A stretch of DNA of 64,000 bases from Ashinkailepas kermadecensis (GCA_034440615.1 JAOTOM010005096.1:607501-671500); one strand, 5' to 3'; positions 22,664-35,309 are shown, counted from the stretch's first letter. Numbers and translations: made by a program. The notes: generated by a model from the letters alone, not told the origin.

Positions 22664-25600
22664 TAGTGGCGTCGCCACGAAATTCTTCCAGGGGGGGGGG
22701 GGGGGGCAAGGTCGAAAGGGGGCCTCCTGTTCCCCGAAAGGGGGCCTCCATTGTGTTAGGGTCTCATATTGTTTTTAGGCTCTTACTATGGTTCGAGAAT
22801 GCGGAACATTATTTAATATCGGTGTTTTGTTTGTTCTTGGCATGGTGCATCATTTACTCAAAACACAATAGCACTAATCATTTTCGCTGAAAACTGGGCC
22901 ATACCAGGGTATAAATAAGTAATATTTGGATAAATACACAAGTGCCAAAACAAACCAACGTCTCAATGCTTTCTCGAATCTTCCCGCTGGCCTCCAGATT
23001 GCAGCCAGCTGGCGGGGCTGGTGCTAAGCATATCTTACAGATATCTGCCATTGATCAACCCACTTCTAAGTCCTCCAAGTCTAACTGAATATAGCTAGAT
23101 TCATCACTACTGTTATTTATTCCCACCAGCTTGATGTCATAAACAAAGCTTGAACGATCATTTCTCAGTCCTAGGACTACAATTTCGCAAAGGTGACAAC
23201 GAGAAGTGATGGCATTGGTTTTCCTTGGCATTGGTTTTCCTAAGATGGCATTGGTTTTCTGAGCGCCATCTTAGGAATTTGTTTATTTTTATAACATTTG
23301 GTGCTGGCTGCAAGGCAACTGTCACACGAGCTAAAATATATCCTCAGCGAATAAATTCACGGCAAGAACAAGCATTGAACAGCAATGCATAAATGACAAT
23401 GCAACAATGCAACAATGTCAGTGCATACATAATCCAAACCTTCAAATTCCACGCCGTCACGCCGTTTTCGCTGTGCTGTACCGTTTTGTAAATGACGTTG
23501 AGAAGGTATGGAAGCTGGGAAGCTCTAATCATGCAGGCTGTAATAACAGAAAAGAAGTTTGTTGGAAGAAAATGCATTTAAAAACATCATTCATCCCATT
23601 TTATATGGGGCATGGATGTTGTATTGTATGCTTGTGAGGGGTAATTTGTCTCCTCAGTGTTGGCTTTGCCCCATGGGCGTATGTTTCGGAAAATTATTGA
23701 GGGACCAGTGGAGTACCTAACTGATTTGCAGGGGGGGGGTACCTACGCCCATGAAAAAGTCCTTGGATTTCGACCGCTATTTTGTCAAAGGGGACATTAC
23801 GAAATAATATAATTAGTATCAACTAAATTGTCCTGTGGAGGGGCCTAATCTACCACTATGGTTTCTGATTGATCGGATTTCAACCCTAACTCCACCACCC
23901 AGTTCTAAGGTTTTCTTTTGGTATCCCTTGATAAGTTACCTCACACTGCTGAAACTACACCTATACCACTAAACCGGATCGGTATCCAAAAAAAATCAAG
24001 CTGGAGCCCTCCAAAAAAGGAAGGGATTCCAACAAATAAATGTCCGGGTCAGGAAAATGGCTCTGGAGCACCGAACATTTTTTTTCCAGATGCCTTCAAA
24101 AATTGCGTATGGCACCGAAAAGCATACCGGATCTCGAAAAATCGAGGTGGGATACAAAAACATGGCGCCAGAGGCTCGAAAAATCAGGCCGGGATTCGGA
24201 CTTTAAAAAACCCCAGAAAAGATCCACAAAAATCGCGTTGAGCCCAGAAAGCTGGCGTTGGGTCTCCGGAACCACGCGCCTGGGCGTGATAAGTCGCGCT
24301 GGGACCCAGAAAAATCGCACCGAGGCCCCAAAATCGTACTGGGGCCCCACAAATGTGCGTCAGAAGCCCCAAATATACACAGCGGGACCCTAAGAGTACA
24401 ACGGTGCCAGAAAATACAACTAACCCTCCAAAGCGCACCGAGTCTCCCAAAAAGCGATAGGGCCTTAAAACATGCGTTGCAGTCCTAAATAAACATACCG
24501 GGAGCTCTAAGAAAAATACACTGCAAGCTCGCAAGGCGCACAGGGGCCATGAGAACGCACAAGGGCCTGAAAAAGAGGCTGGGGCGGCAAAAGGCAACAT
24601 GGTTCCAAAACGTACAAAACGACCGGGAGCTAAATAAACACATCGGGATCTTCGAAAACGCCCTGACACGTAAAAAGTACTCGGTGCACAAAAAAAAACA
24701 ACAAAACCCTAAAACGAGCAGGGTTTCGAAGATGTATTAGGCCCATAACTTCAATTTAAAATGTATTACCCACCATTTTAAAATACAAAATTTCACAATT
24801 TCAGGCATTCCAGTTCATAGCACCAGGTCGCCACGACGGCAACGTCAGTGCACGTGCACACCCATCTTTCGTATTCGGTGCATTCGCCACACTTCGTGCG
24901 ATGCTACGGTTTCTGCTAGGCCTTCTGCGTTTTGCTAATTGCTGCCACATGATAGACTTGCGCCATATTTGACGTGATGGAATGCTTCGTATGGGCGTTC
25001 GCTGCGAAAAGTCGATTTATTAAATTCGATCATTAGTTTCCTACTTCCCACATTTTCTGGTAGTTATGAAATGCGGTTTCCGCTGAGCTTTGATGCACTT
25101 CATATCTTTGCTGCTATCCTCCCAGATTGGCTACCGAACCGAGGCCCTGCCTCAGCGTTCTTTTTTGGACCCGTTGCGTCTTTCTTGGTCTAGGATTGTG
25201 TATTATGGCTCCAATCCATTTGTGTTAGGGACCTAAAACATTTTCGAACCCCCTGCTCGTTTTAGGGTTTGTTGCATTTTTGTGCACCGAGGATTTTTTT
25301 CGACGTGTCAGGGCGTTTTCGAAGATCCCGATGTGTTTATTTAGCGCCCGGTCTTTTTGTTTGTTTTGGAACCATGTTGCCTTTTGCGGCCCCAGCCACT
25401 TCTTCAGTCTCTTGTGCATTATAATGACCCCTGTGTGCCTTGAGAGCTTCCGGTGTATTTTTTAGACCTCCCGGTATGTATATTTATGGCTGCAACGCAT
25501 GTGTTAAGGCCCTGTCGCTTTTTGTGAGAATCTGTGCGCTTTGGAGGGCGAGTTGTATTTTCAGCCCCCGTTGTGCTCTTAGGGTCCCGATGTGTTTATT

Positions 25601-27813
25601 TTGGGCTTCTGACGCACACTTGTGGGCCACAGTACAATTTTGAGGCTTCGGTACGATGTTTCTAGGTCCCAGAGCGGCTTATCGCGCCCAGGCGCGTGAT
25701 TCCGGAGACCCAACCCCAGTTTTCTGGCCTCAATACGATTTTCTGAATCTTTCTGATTTTTTTTAAAGTTCGAATCCCGGCTTGATTTCTCGAGCCCTTG
25801 GCGCCATGTTTTTGTATCCCACCTCGATTGTTCGAGATCCGGTTTGTTTTTCGGTGCCGTACGCAATTTGTGAAGGCATCTGATAATATGTTCGGTGCTC
25901 CAGAGCCTTTTTTTACCTGGGCATTTAGTCGTTGGAATCCCTCCTTATTTTGGAGGGCTCCAGCTTGATTTTTTTCGGATACCGATCCGGTGTTTGTGGT
26001 CACACTGTGCTTACGTGTGGCCCTAGACGCCAATTTTTTAGAGCCTCGACGGGACTACCGATGGGAATTGTGGGTCCCGAGCGCGATATTTGAGGGGCCC
26101 GGTTCGAGTTTGTGGGACGCGTTGTATTTAGCTGTGGCCCCAACGCGATTTTGGCGGTTCCTGTTGCAATTTTTCGGGCCTCGGAGCGAGTTTTCCGGGG
26201 CTCGCCGTATTTATTTGGAGACCCATACGCGAATTCTGGTGGACCGACGCGAATTTTGGTGGCCCCAGCGCGATTTTTGAGACCCCGGCACGATTCTTTG
26301 GAGCTTATCCCTCTCAGGATGGAGGGGGCATTTGCCCCTTTGATATAGCACTGCGGCCACTGAAGGAGTTTTTTGTTGTCCCAGAGTGACATTCCGGTTA
26401 AGGATTGATTTTTGGGGCAGCTGCAACTTTTGGGGCCCCGGCGCGACCTTCTGGGCCTCCAGTGTGATTTTCAAGGGCTGCGACGCGACTTTTTTTAGTC
26501 CAATGTGATCTTTTGGGCCCCGACGTTATTTTCTTGGATCTCTAGCGCGAGCTATAGCGGTCTCGACACTTTTTGGAGGTCCAATGCGTTTTGGGGGCTT
26601 TTGGCGTCATTGTTGGGCCCCCAGAGTGATTATCCATGTCCGGATTGTTTTTCGTTGCTCCGGCTTCATTTGTTTTGGTCCCAATGAGACTGTTGGGGCA
26701 CGGTACGACCTGTCGTGCCCCTGGCATGATTTTCGTGGTCCGCGCGTGAATTTTTGGTACCACAGGCTCAGCATAATTTGCGGGGGCCCCGGCCGGATCT
26801 TTTGGGGCCCATATCGTGATTTTAAAGTACCCAGACACGACTCCTACTATTTCTTAGGGTTTCTTCTTGCAAATTATAGGCCTCCTGTCGCGTCTTAAGG
26901 GTCTCGTCTCATTTCCTAAAGCCTTTTTACCGGTTTTCCACGTCTCCTTGTGTGTCCTACCCTCCTCCATATTCAATGGTCTTCCTCTCCCGTCTTGGAG
27001 GGCCTCCTCTTGCATTCTGGGGCCCCTTTAACATGGCATGGGGCTTCCTCTCATCTTCGAGGGGCATTCTCTGCCAAATTAGGGGCCTCCTGCCACGCCT
27101 CGTAGGCCTCCTCCTTTATCCTGGCAAAGCCTTACCCGTCTTGAGGGATCTTCAATTTTGGAAACCTCACCTCCTTCCATACCTGCTACCACTCCCATCT
27201 TAAGGGCCTCCTCTCATTTCCTGGGAACTCTTTCCGGTCTTCGGGGCCTCATTTGGTCCTGGAGATCTACTCCTTCTTGAGGGACTCCTCTCGAGTCCGG
27301 CAGGCGCCTCATTTCTCTTCTAGAGGCCTTCTTTTTCAAATTAGGGGCCTCCTCACGTCTTGGGGGCCCCATGCTCTGCGTGTGGATTCGATCTTTACCC
27401 ATCTTAGGGGTGGTCTCTTATCTCCTGGTGGACTCCTCTTCTCTCCCAGGCGCCTCCTCTGCCAAATTACTGGCAACCCTTCCTGTCTTAGTGGCCTTGT
27501 TATTTCCCGGGGACCTTCTTAGCCGTCTTCGAGCCTTCTTTTCCGCCTGGGAGCCATTTATTTTATCCAATGGCCTTTCTCTCCTATTTTAGGGGCCTCC
27601 TCGTTCATCATGGGGTCTCATTTCCAATCTTGTGTCGTTCTCTTCCGAATTAGGTGTCTCCTGCCACGTCTCTGGATCATCCTTTTCTATCTCGGTGGAA
27701 CCTCACCCGTTTGGGGCCTGCTTTTGCGTCTCCAAAACCTCATCTCATATCCACTGGCTTCCTTTTCCGTCTTAGGGTCTCCTCTCATATTCTGGGGCCT
27801 CCTTTCCGGTGTT
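22664..27813 (+). mobile_element. Large hAT-like element, truncated copy (5,150 bp), mirror of 40006-45171
   Basis: Starts TAGTGGCGTCGCCACG, one base different from the complete right copy's terminus CAGTGGCGTCGCCACG, within the 56-bp satellite. It is collinear in inverted orientation with 45171 down to 40006. Homology stops sharply at ...CCTTTCCGGTGTT (27813), so the other end (equivalent to 37386-40005) is missing and no second TIR or TSD can be seen. The interior is made of degenerate 25-40-bp units such as GGGGCCCCGGCGCGATTTT and GGGGCCTCCT with no transposase. Frames inside are by-products of the repeat structure. Confidence 0.88.
23974..25990. repeat. Internal foldback of the large element (arms ~0.75 kb)
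   Basis: CCGGATCGGTATCC at 23974 is mirrored by GGATACCGATCCGG ending at 25990. The arms (about 23974-24740 and 25205-25990) match as inverted repeats, for example AAAACGAGCAGGG near 24710 versus CCCTGCTCGTTTT near 25252. A loop of about 460 bp (24745-25200) contains non-repetitive DNA that is also kept in the right copy (about 42600-43010). Confidence 0.85.
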
Positions 27814-28588
27814 CCGCTGCTGTAACAAATATAGCCAAACGGGTTATAAACATAAGTATATAAGCAGATTAGTCAGAGTATATTGAGGAAAAATCACAAT
27901 GATCTGAATAATTACCACAACTGGTGGTGGATAATTGTGTTCATTTGTAATTACTTGGACACCTGTAAGGCTTGGGACGCTCCCCTAAATTTGCACGGAA
28001 TTATATGGCCGGATATCATCCGCAACCGGCAGCCCCAAGAGCCTTTTCTCCATCACATTTCAAAACAACCATAATCACAATGGGTAACTCGACACTTGTG
28101 ACCAAAAGGGATTGCAGAACATTTTCCTAACGAGCTTTCACCGGGTTGACTGAAATTTGTATTTTTATCATCGGAGTTCCTGGGGTGGGGTAGTGGTTGA
28201 GTGTGCTTAGAGGCGTGCCGGACCATAGAGGTCATTTGCACCGCCTTTAAAGCAAGTGGGTTTTGGAAGCAAATTCAAGGCAAGTGCACATTTACGTTAA
28301 AGGAGTTTTATGTAATAGTGTGTGTGACGTTAAGGTACTGAAGCGGTGTTGGGCGGGGGACCATCTTCCAGATGTAGAGTTTAGTTTACTTTAATCCGCC
28401 GTAAGGTAATTTGTATTGCGGTATGGAGGGATGGCAAGGATGTTGATTTTGCCAGGATGCCAGCACTAGCCTACTCTTGTCGAAGAGCACCTAGGGTCCT
28501 TTACAGTGCGGGCAAGGAGGTAATTGTCCACACCGTCTATCACGCCGGCTGCCGCGTGCTAGTATTTAGTAGTAGTTGGTAGCATGCG
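27814..28588. other. Unique spacer after the truncated element
   Basis: AT-rich at first. Around 28190-28245, GGGGTAGTGGTTGAG followed by GTGCTTAGAGGCGTGCCGG loosely resembles a tRNA D-arm, but no full cloverleaf can be drawn. No gene recognised. Confidence 0.35.
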
Positions 28589-28603
28589 CTCATGCAGGGT
28601 TGT

Positions 28604-28781
28604 TTGTTTGTTCATTAGGTGGTTCTCGACGCACTTTACGCACAATCACGGCTAATGACGCCGCCCACACTGTTTCGCCGGTGGGCCGCAGGATTGGGAA
28701 ATGCCCCGAGTGGCGCGAGTGTTGAAGCCGGGACGTTTGGTACCCAGAGTCAACATATTAGCCACGCGGCCATCACCGCTC
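28604..28781 (-). mobile_element. tRNA-derived SINE, ~178 bp, minus strand, with 15-bp TSD
   Basis: Read on the minus strand, the element begins GCGGTGATGGCCGCGTGG, a tRNA 5' end with an A box (TGGCCGCGTGG), then a B-box-like GGCTTCAACAC. A ~100-bp body follows, and a tail AACAAACAAACA. It is flanked by CTCATGCAGGGTTGT (28589-28603) and CTCGTGCAGGGTTGT (28782-28796), a 15-bp TSD with one mismatch. The tRNA head resembles class-II (serine/leucine-type) heads; that assignment is by eye only. Confidence 0.8.
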
Positions 28782-28796
28782 CTCGTGCAGGGTTGT

Positions 28797-29026
28797 GCGT
28801 GAGGTCAGTATTGTGTTTTGTAATTCGGCTCATCTACGTCCGATGGTACCTCTTGGTTGTCGTTTTACATTGTGCTACTTTTTTGAAGCAAGTTGGATCA
28901 TCTGCTTCCGATGGCTCCACAAGATAACCATTTATTTCGATTGGTAAAACAATTCGGCTCATCTACGTCCGATGCCATTCGTGAATGGCTATTTATGTTG
29001 AGCAGGTTCCAACATGTGGCCATACT
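28797..29026. other. Unique spacer with a short local repeat
   Basis: TTCGGCTCATCTACGTCCGATG occurs near 28826 and 28952, with a related copy between them (GGATCATCTGCTTCCGATGG near 28894). No gene recognised. Confidence 0.4.
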
Positions 29027-29034
29027 ACCACTAC

Positions 29035-29320
29035 CACTGGCGGATCCAGGGGGGCATTCCGGCCATGGCCCCCCCCCCCAAGCGCTTCAAGGGGGGGGCA
29101 TAGTGTCTTTTGCCCCCCCAAACCAATAAAAGTAAACTAAATTAAAATGCAGTAACCTTTGCTGAGGTTAAAAAATAGCTTTCCGGGTGAAATAATCTCC
29201 AATTTTAAAGGTATTTTGTTATGATTCTTTGGAAGCCCAATATGGTAGCATAGTAGATTCTGACGCATCGAGGGTTCTATGCTGTTGAAGTTCTGCTTAC
29301 AGCAAGAGATGACGAAATCA
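29035..29320 (+). repeat. Internal direct repeat of the hAT-like element, copy 1
   Basis: Left-end segment repeated at 29519-29808 (offset ~484 bp). Shared landmarks include GCATAGTGTCTTTTG, ATGCAGTAACCTTTGC, CTCCAATTTTAAAGGTATTT and CATCGAGGGTTCTATGCTG. Confidence 0.88.
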
Positions 29321-29518
29321 GCAGTTTCATTATTCCTTCGTCAGATAGGTTCATGAAGTTTGTTTAGCCAGTAACGGGCAAGCGGACCCAGTGAGCCAGA
29401 TTTCGAAAGCGGAATTTGAACAGGATGTTTTGTGCGAGTGACCAGTTGAGCCCAGTTGAGCAGCATGTTTCGTATGTTGGTGTTGGGGTTGCTAAGATGA
29501 AGAGACAGGCTACATTCA

Positions 29519-29808
29519 CTAGCGGATCCAGGGAGGGGCCATTCCGGCCATGGCTCCCCGAAGCGCTTAAAAGGGGGAGGGGGCATAGTGTCTTTTGGCC
29601 CCCCGAAACCAACAGAAGTAAACTGAATGAAAATGCAGTAACCTTTGCCGAGGTTAAAAAATATCGTCTGGATGAAAGAATCTCCAATTTTAAAGGTATT
29701 TTTTATAATTGTTTGGAAGCCAATATGGTAGCATAGTACATTCTGACACGCATCGAGGGTTCTATGCTGCTCAAGTTCTGCTTACAGCAAGAGTTGACAA
29801 AATCGGAT
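29519..29808 (+). repeat. Internal direct repeat of the hAT-like element, copy 2
   Basis: Begins CACTAGCGGATCCAGG, one base away from the real terminus, and then follows copy 1 through CTTACAGCAAGAG. It may reflect an insertion of a related element or an internal duplication. Confidence 0.88.
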
Positions 29809-30185
29809 CTGCCAGTGTGTACACGTGCACGAACGTTGACGTGGTACAAGACGTTGAACGTGAACATGAACGTTTTGGTAAACAAGAACAAAAATCCCGT
29901 AACTTAGAAGCGGTGGAGGTAGGCTGGGGCCCCTACACAGGAAATTATGTTGTCATTAATTATTATTGTTAAAAAAATGGGTCCATTTGACAAATTGTGG
30001 TAGAAATCCGATGCTTTTAACCAAAAATAGTGGGAGAATGGGCACCCTCCAAATCCCTTCGACCCATCCTCTGATGCAATTCCTAAGTACGCCACTGGGG
30101 GGAGGGGGAGGGGGGGCTGACGCCGAAAACCGAAAGTTGGCCCCCCCCCCCAAACCGGTGGGCTAGATCCGCCAGTGACCACTAC

Positions 30186-30840
30186 ACTACAGTAGTGAAA
30201 GCCCACACACATGTCCCACTGGTCATAATTAATCATCAGTCTAAAGCCGTGGACGGTTCGTCGTGCTGGAAGCGATGAGACGCGTCCTGCAGGATATTGA
30301 AATTGAACATCCCGCCTCTAATGCTACATGGAAATAAGTGGCATCAGGTTCTTTTTATTCCTGCGCCAACGTAACTGGACGGGGCTGACATTTCGTTGCA
30401 CCTCTCATATCATGTCCTACTGGTATGCAAAAATTTGAATAAAATAATGAAGTACGATCGTATGGCCTACAAAACTGCTGCAGAAGTTTTTATGTACTTC
30501 TAGAGAACATACTATGGAAGGACTACATTGACGTACCATCGCATGACAGTGGCCATCGCACGTGCTGAGCGATCACGTAGACCACGGATCACGAAGAACA
30601 TTAAAGTGAGCTTTTTGTGTTCGCTTGCCATACGCCGGCATTCAAAAACTTCCCCTTCACTTCTTCCGCCAAGGCTAACTATGTAAGACATCCCAGATTT
30701 GTAGCATTTCCCCGAGATAACGCAGCGGAACCTATATACTGCCGTCACGAACCACCGCCACCCAGCTAATTGCGGCCCAAATCCTTTCCTAAGTACGTTT
30801 TCAAATCATCCAATTACTTTATCTGGACCGCTGATAGGTG
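30186..30840. other. Unique spacer, nothing recognised
   Basis: Ordinary sequence; no repeat or gene seen. Confidence 0.4.
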
Positions 30841-31160
30841 AAAATGCCTGCCCCTTCATCTGTCGCCTTTTGTTCGCGTTTGCCGGCCTGATTTGTCCCG
30901 GTCGCCATCTCGGCACGAAAGGCTTGCGAAGTGGGGCGGCTGGTGGGGGGGGGGCGCGATGGCCGAGCCGGCGGCGGCGTCTCGGCGCGCCAGCAGCGTG
31001 GACCTCGGCCCCGCCGGCCGGCAGCAGTATCACCCAGGTGGGGTGCTGCCGTCGTTGCCGTGGCAACGGGACATTCTTGGTATTGATTGGTCGGCTCGGC
31101 TCTGGTTTGCACGGCGACCTGGAGCGCGCGCAACGGGAGAGAGGGATGCAGAACGAGGGA
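30840..31160. other. GC-rich island
   Basis: Short CpG-rich block with a GGTGGGGGGGGGGCGCG run. Frames of 85-120 codons on both strands overlap here and lead into the AG microsatellite; none is recognised. Confidence 0.4.
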
Positions 31161-31238
31161 GAGCAGGAGGAAGAGAGGAGAGAGAAGGAGAGAGAAGACA
31201 GTGAAAGAGATAAATGGAAGGGAGGAAGAAGATAGAGA

Positions 31239-31243
31239 AAAGA

Positions 31244-31324
<81 letters not shown>

Positions 31325-31334
31325 AGAGAAAAAA

Positions 31335-31379
<45 letters not shown>
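31239..31379. repeat. (AG)n microsatellite with an internal A-run
   Basis: Purine-only strand: AG dinucleotides, interrupted at 31320-31344 by AAAAAGAG and a 15-base A run. Confidence 0.97.
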
Positions 31380-31383
<4 letters not shown>

Positions 31384-33740
31384 TGAAGGGCTCCTGTGAA
31401 TCTAGTCCACTAGTTGAGGGGGGACTTCTTTTGGCTCCGGCGCAGCACTACCTCCCCCTCTCAAGACCAAAAGTTGATAAAACCGTAAGTTGGAATTCGG
31501 CAACTTGATCTTGAGCCACTTGAGTGTCAGCCTTAAACCATTTTCGACAAAGAATGGATTTCCTGAAAAAGCATGGTATTAATATGGTCAAAAATAACCA
31601 TGGCAAAGGTTTTCTTTTCTCAGAAGACATCGAATTCAGCCTACGCCAGCCACGAAGCGAAATTCCAACGAAAACTGTGCTGCTACCTAGCTGATAAATA
31701 TAGCAAGTCGTTCATATATCAAACGTGTGCCATGCTAGGATTTCCCTTATCGAGAAGATTCTACCGGTATATATATTTGGTCCATGTTTACCAACAATCA
31801 ACCTAAATAAAACACCCCAAACCAGTCTGAATGATCAAAGCCTGCGAGTTAGGAGTCACACGCTCACTTCTCAGCGCTTCGTTCGGTCGGTGTCGGCTCT
31901 TTTTACTGGCGGCGCCCGCCGTATGCAGCTGATGGAAATCGGTGCATTCTGACATGCTGAAATTATTTCATCCTGAAGTAGGTGGCACCGAGGAACGAAC
32001 GTCGTCATTGTCTGCATTATCGAAGACATCTTCTCTGGCGTCCGAATGCAACTCCCCCCCCCCACACACCTCCACCTCCACCTCCACCCACCTCATTTGC
32101 ATGCGCGTGGAAACCACGGAAATTGGATGAACGCGTGTCCACTAATCGCGCGCTAACCAATCTATTTCATTATTCCATAGAGACACTGCTTGAAAGATGG
32201 CTTGGCTTCGTTCAGCAAATATTCGTGGCCAGGAGTAGAGCTGTGAAAAAAAAATATTGGGAATGGTCAGCCATACCAACACTGATTACCTAATTCAATG
32301 CGAATTATAGGAGCTGGTCCCCGTTATCCGTAATCATTGACAAGCTCACTTATGCATTGCCGATGCAGGAGCTTGAGCCCTCACAGTGAGAGTGGCGTTC
32401 ACCTGTTTTCGTGACGATGATCTTAATTTTCTGAACAAAAAAAAATCAGCCGACACTCTCATTCGCAAAAAGAAAACTCTAATCTAAGTGCATTCGTCTT
32501 CAAAACTATGGATACTAAGCGAGAGAAGAACACCTCAAATTTGCATAGGAAAGCTCCGAGGCCCCGGACCCGTGCAGATCAACAGGTATTTAGAAACAAA
32601 GGGGGGCTCTCAGGGCTAAGGGGACTCATGTGCTTTTTTGCACTCGAATCGAAATTACCTTCCGCCGCCACTGGGCGAGACAAGGTCATGTTCTACGACG
32701 CCAGGCCACGAGGCTCGTTTTTGCACTGGAGATAATTACCACATGTCGAACATCGATGTTTTATATCTAGAGGAAGCGTTTTACATTCTGTGTCTGCTGA
32801 AGATAGTGAAGGACGGTATAAAAACACACTTACTGAGATAGACCCAACGGCTGGACAAGATGGTTGAGATCCATCTGCGCTGATGTCCATGCGTGTAACC
32901 GAGGATGGAGTGGCGTACTTACGTGCTTTTTATACGTGGCTAAATACCGAGAAGAGTTTCCTGCTTCGTCAGTTCGGAAACACTCAATGTCTTCAGATGT
33001 GCCCGTCTTGTAACGTCATCATCAACTGACGTGGGTCCTCCCAGCCAGATCACAGACCAGGTCGATGGATGTAAGGCTTTGATCGCCGCAACTGCAGCGC
33101 CCAAGAAGATCAGCAATTTAGTGGATGAAAAATTTGAAGTGACACAAGAACTTCTTGTCCATAGTCTCTGAATTTGTACCTGTTTTGCTAAAATGGTATG
33201 TTTACGCTCCAGTAGAAGTGACTTTTTTGGCACGAGAACACTTTGTGCTTTGACATAACATCGCACGAGTGCTTTTGGTGTGCTAAGTCAAGATTAGCCG
33301 CGTGCTTTGCCTAATTGCATCGTGCTGTACCTTGTCGACCTGAGAACTTTGAAATATTTCGAATGAACACGCCAGATTACTTTGCTTTCAAATTATGAGC
33401 ATGATTCAGAAAGTATTTGAAATACTTCAATGCCAGTTGGTGGTACCGTTTAGTTTCCATCTGCAAACTTCGTAGTAGCTTCCACATGTCACGTTGCTCC
33501 TTCCCCAACTGTACAACATAAACGCATGCCTCTACGTTTTACACTTTATCGTTGAATTGTCAGAGAGCTCCCTAATCACAGGCGAAGTCTATTGAAACAT
33601 GTCCATAAATAGCGTAAGAACACGGATACAACGACTTATAACCCGATTGATGATACATATTGGATTGGAGTGTGAGCTCGCTGCTGAAGTAGAAACGAAT
33701 ATTTAATGACATTCCACGAGAAGCAGACATCCCCTTTGAC
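31380..33740. other. Unique DNA, no gene recognised
   Basis: No repeat array or domain-bearing frame. A CCACCTCCACC run is present at 32069-32093. GAGTGGCGTACTTACG at about 32909 resembles a lone hAT terminus (CAGTGGCGTA type), but no partner was found. Confidence 0.4.
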
Positions 33741-33930
33741 CGTGTACATTTCCCCCGGCCATCTCACAGAAATACCACCTCTAACAGTGTACATTTCCCT
33801 CGGTAATCGCACAGAAATACTACATCTAACCGTGTACATTTCCCTCGGCCATCCCACATAAATACTACCTCTAAGCGTGAACATTTCCCTCGGTCGTCGC
33901 ACAGAAATACTACATCTAACAGTGGACATT
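33741..33930. repeat. 45-bp tandem repeat, four units
   Basis: GTGTACATTTCCC starts units 45 bp apart (33742, 33787 and on), each with CACAGAAATACTACATCTAA-type middle parts. Because 45 is divisible by 3, it yields repeat-peptide frames on the minus strand that should not be taken as genes. Confidence 0.93.
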
Positions 33931-34885
33931 TGAGATCATGGTGCCATGAGCAAAGGCTACAGATTTGACCGTCAGTGGCGGAACAACTAGAGCACCGCAA
34001 GTAGGTCAGATGGCTAAATTCGGCGATGGGAAGCATTTTTCTTTCTAGTAGAAATCTAGTCCGATTTTTGCTGGAGTAGCGCTATGGAGAAGGGTGATAT
34101 GCTAACCAGAGCCTATTGCGTGTACTCTGACCTCCACCACGCAGTCTGAGAATTGTAATCCAACGGCTGAGTTTTAACCGGGGACTGAATTTGCCGCCAA
34201 TGCGCCGACTCGACCGGTCCGGTGCTTCTTCCCAGCCTGACCTGACCTGACCGGATCAGTTGCCAGCTGACCCTCCCAGTCGGCGGCTATGCGATCGCGC
34301 GTTGCGAATGCATCACATTTGAAGCCAAATGGTCAAGCAGGTTTTCGAGAGCTTGACATTGTCTGCTCATTTGAGTTATCGGAGAGCCTGCTGCGTGGTG
34401 GTATGGTGGTACAGCCTGTGGTAGGTAGTAGTGGCATCGTCTGTGTATATAGTTCGGCATGCTGGCTTCTGGCATAGGGGTACAGCTTGTGCATGTGGCC
34501 TGCATCATGTGCGTGGGCCTAGAGCTTGTAAGCTGTCACATCGTTGCTGCCGAAACTCATTCGTTTTCATGCGTTCGTGTGCAAATATGCAGCAATTGGT
34601 CTTGAAGTTGCTTCGTGAGCACGGAATGAAACGCTTCGTCTTACGTTCAGGCATGGACTATGGGTTATGGACTCTGTTCCTTATATATTAACTGTGTAAC
34701 TTAGCTCCCGCAATTAAACTTCTGCCTGTCCTCCTTTCAATGATGTTAAAATGTTTACGGGGAGGTGGTTGTTTGATTTCGAAGTGAAATCTAGTAAATT
34801 TTCAGATTTATGTCGAGCTAATCCCCTCCCTACCTTCTGGTTATGCGTTAGTAGCACCAAAATAAAACGGTGAAGCACCCCAGCA
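33931..34885. other. Unique spacer, nothing recognised
   Basis: GTCAGTGGCGGAAC at about 33972 resembles a hAT terminus, without a partner. No gene seen. Confidence 0.35.
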
Positions 34886-35000
34886 TATCACGCATCGTCT
34901 TAAGTGTAGCATCTGCAGCTGAGCACGCAGAAGACGGTCACATCCTCCGACATGTCACGCGTCGTCTTGAGTCCGCAGTGTCTGCAGCTGAGCATGCAGA
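34886..35000. repeat. ~67-bp direct duplication
   Basis: ATCACGCATCGTCTTAAGTG...CTGCAGCTGAGCACGCAGA is repeated as GTCACGCGTCGTCTTGAGTC...CTGCAGCTGAGCATGCAGA about 67 bp later. Confidence 0.8.
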
Positions 35001-35309
35001 GCGTACGCTAACAGGAAACACTCACTGACAGTTGTTCGGGACCTGCATGTTGGCGGGATTATGCGGTGTATTTATGTCGCGGTTTGGCTATTTACGCCGT
35101 GCCGGCCCATCGTGAACAAAACCTGTCAATTCAGGTTTCCAGACACAAACGTACCGCCTACGAGTCGTGCCAGAACCCATGCATTTTGCTAGAATCTGGT
35201 GACGATGTGTTCGATGGATGTAACTCTTTCCGACGAACCATCCGATGTTCAAGACTCTACGTTATAGCGAGATAAAACCAAATACCGTTGCCGATTCGCC
35301 GATGAAGCA

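Larger units (their letters stand above)
29035..30177. mobile_element. hAT-like non-autonomous element, 1,143 bp, 8-bp TSD
   Basis: The left end CACTGGCGGATCCAG is complemented by the right end CTAGATCCGCCAGTG, with one mismatch. The flanking 8-bp direct repeat ACCACTAC is at 29027-29034 and 30178-30185. Terminal C- and G-runs (CCCCCCCCC, GGGGGGGG) adjoin both ends. No transposase frame is present. A second left-end-like segment starts at about 29519, and an inward terminus complementary to CAGTGGCGTACTTAGG lies at about 30084-30099, so the element is composite. Confidence 0.9.

Noticed and set aside
28180..28250. Possible tRNA D-arm (GGGGTAGTGGTTGAG)
   Set aside because: No matching T arm or acceptor stem at the right distance.
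32905..32930. Lone hAT-like terminus GAGTGGCGTACTTACG
   Set aside because: No inverted partner or 8-bp TSD could be found nearby.
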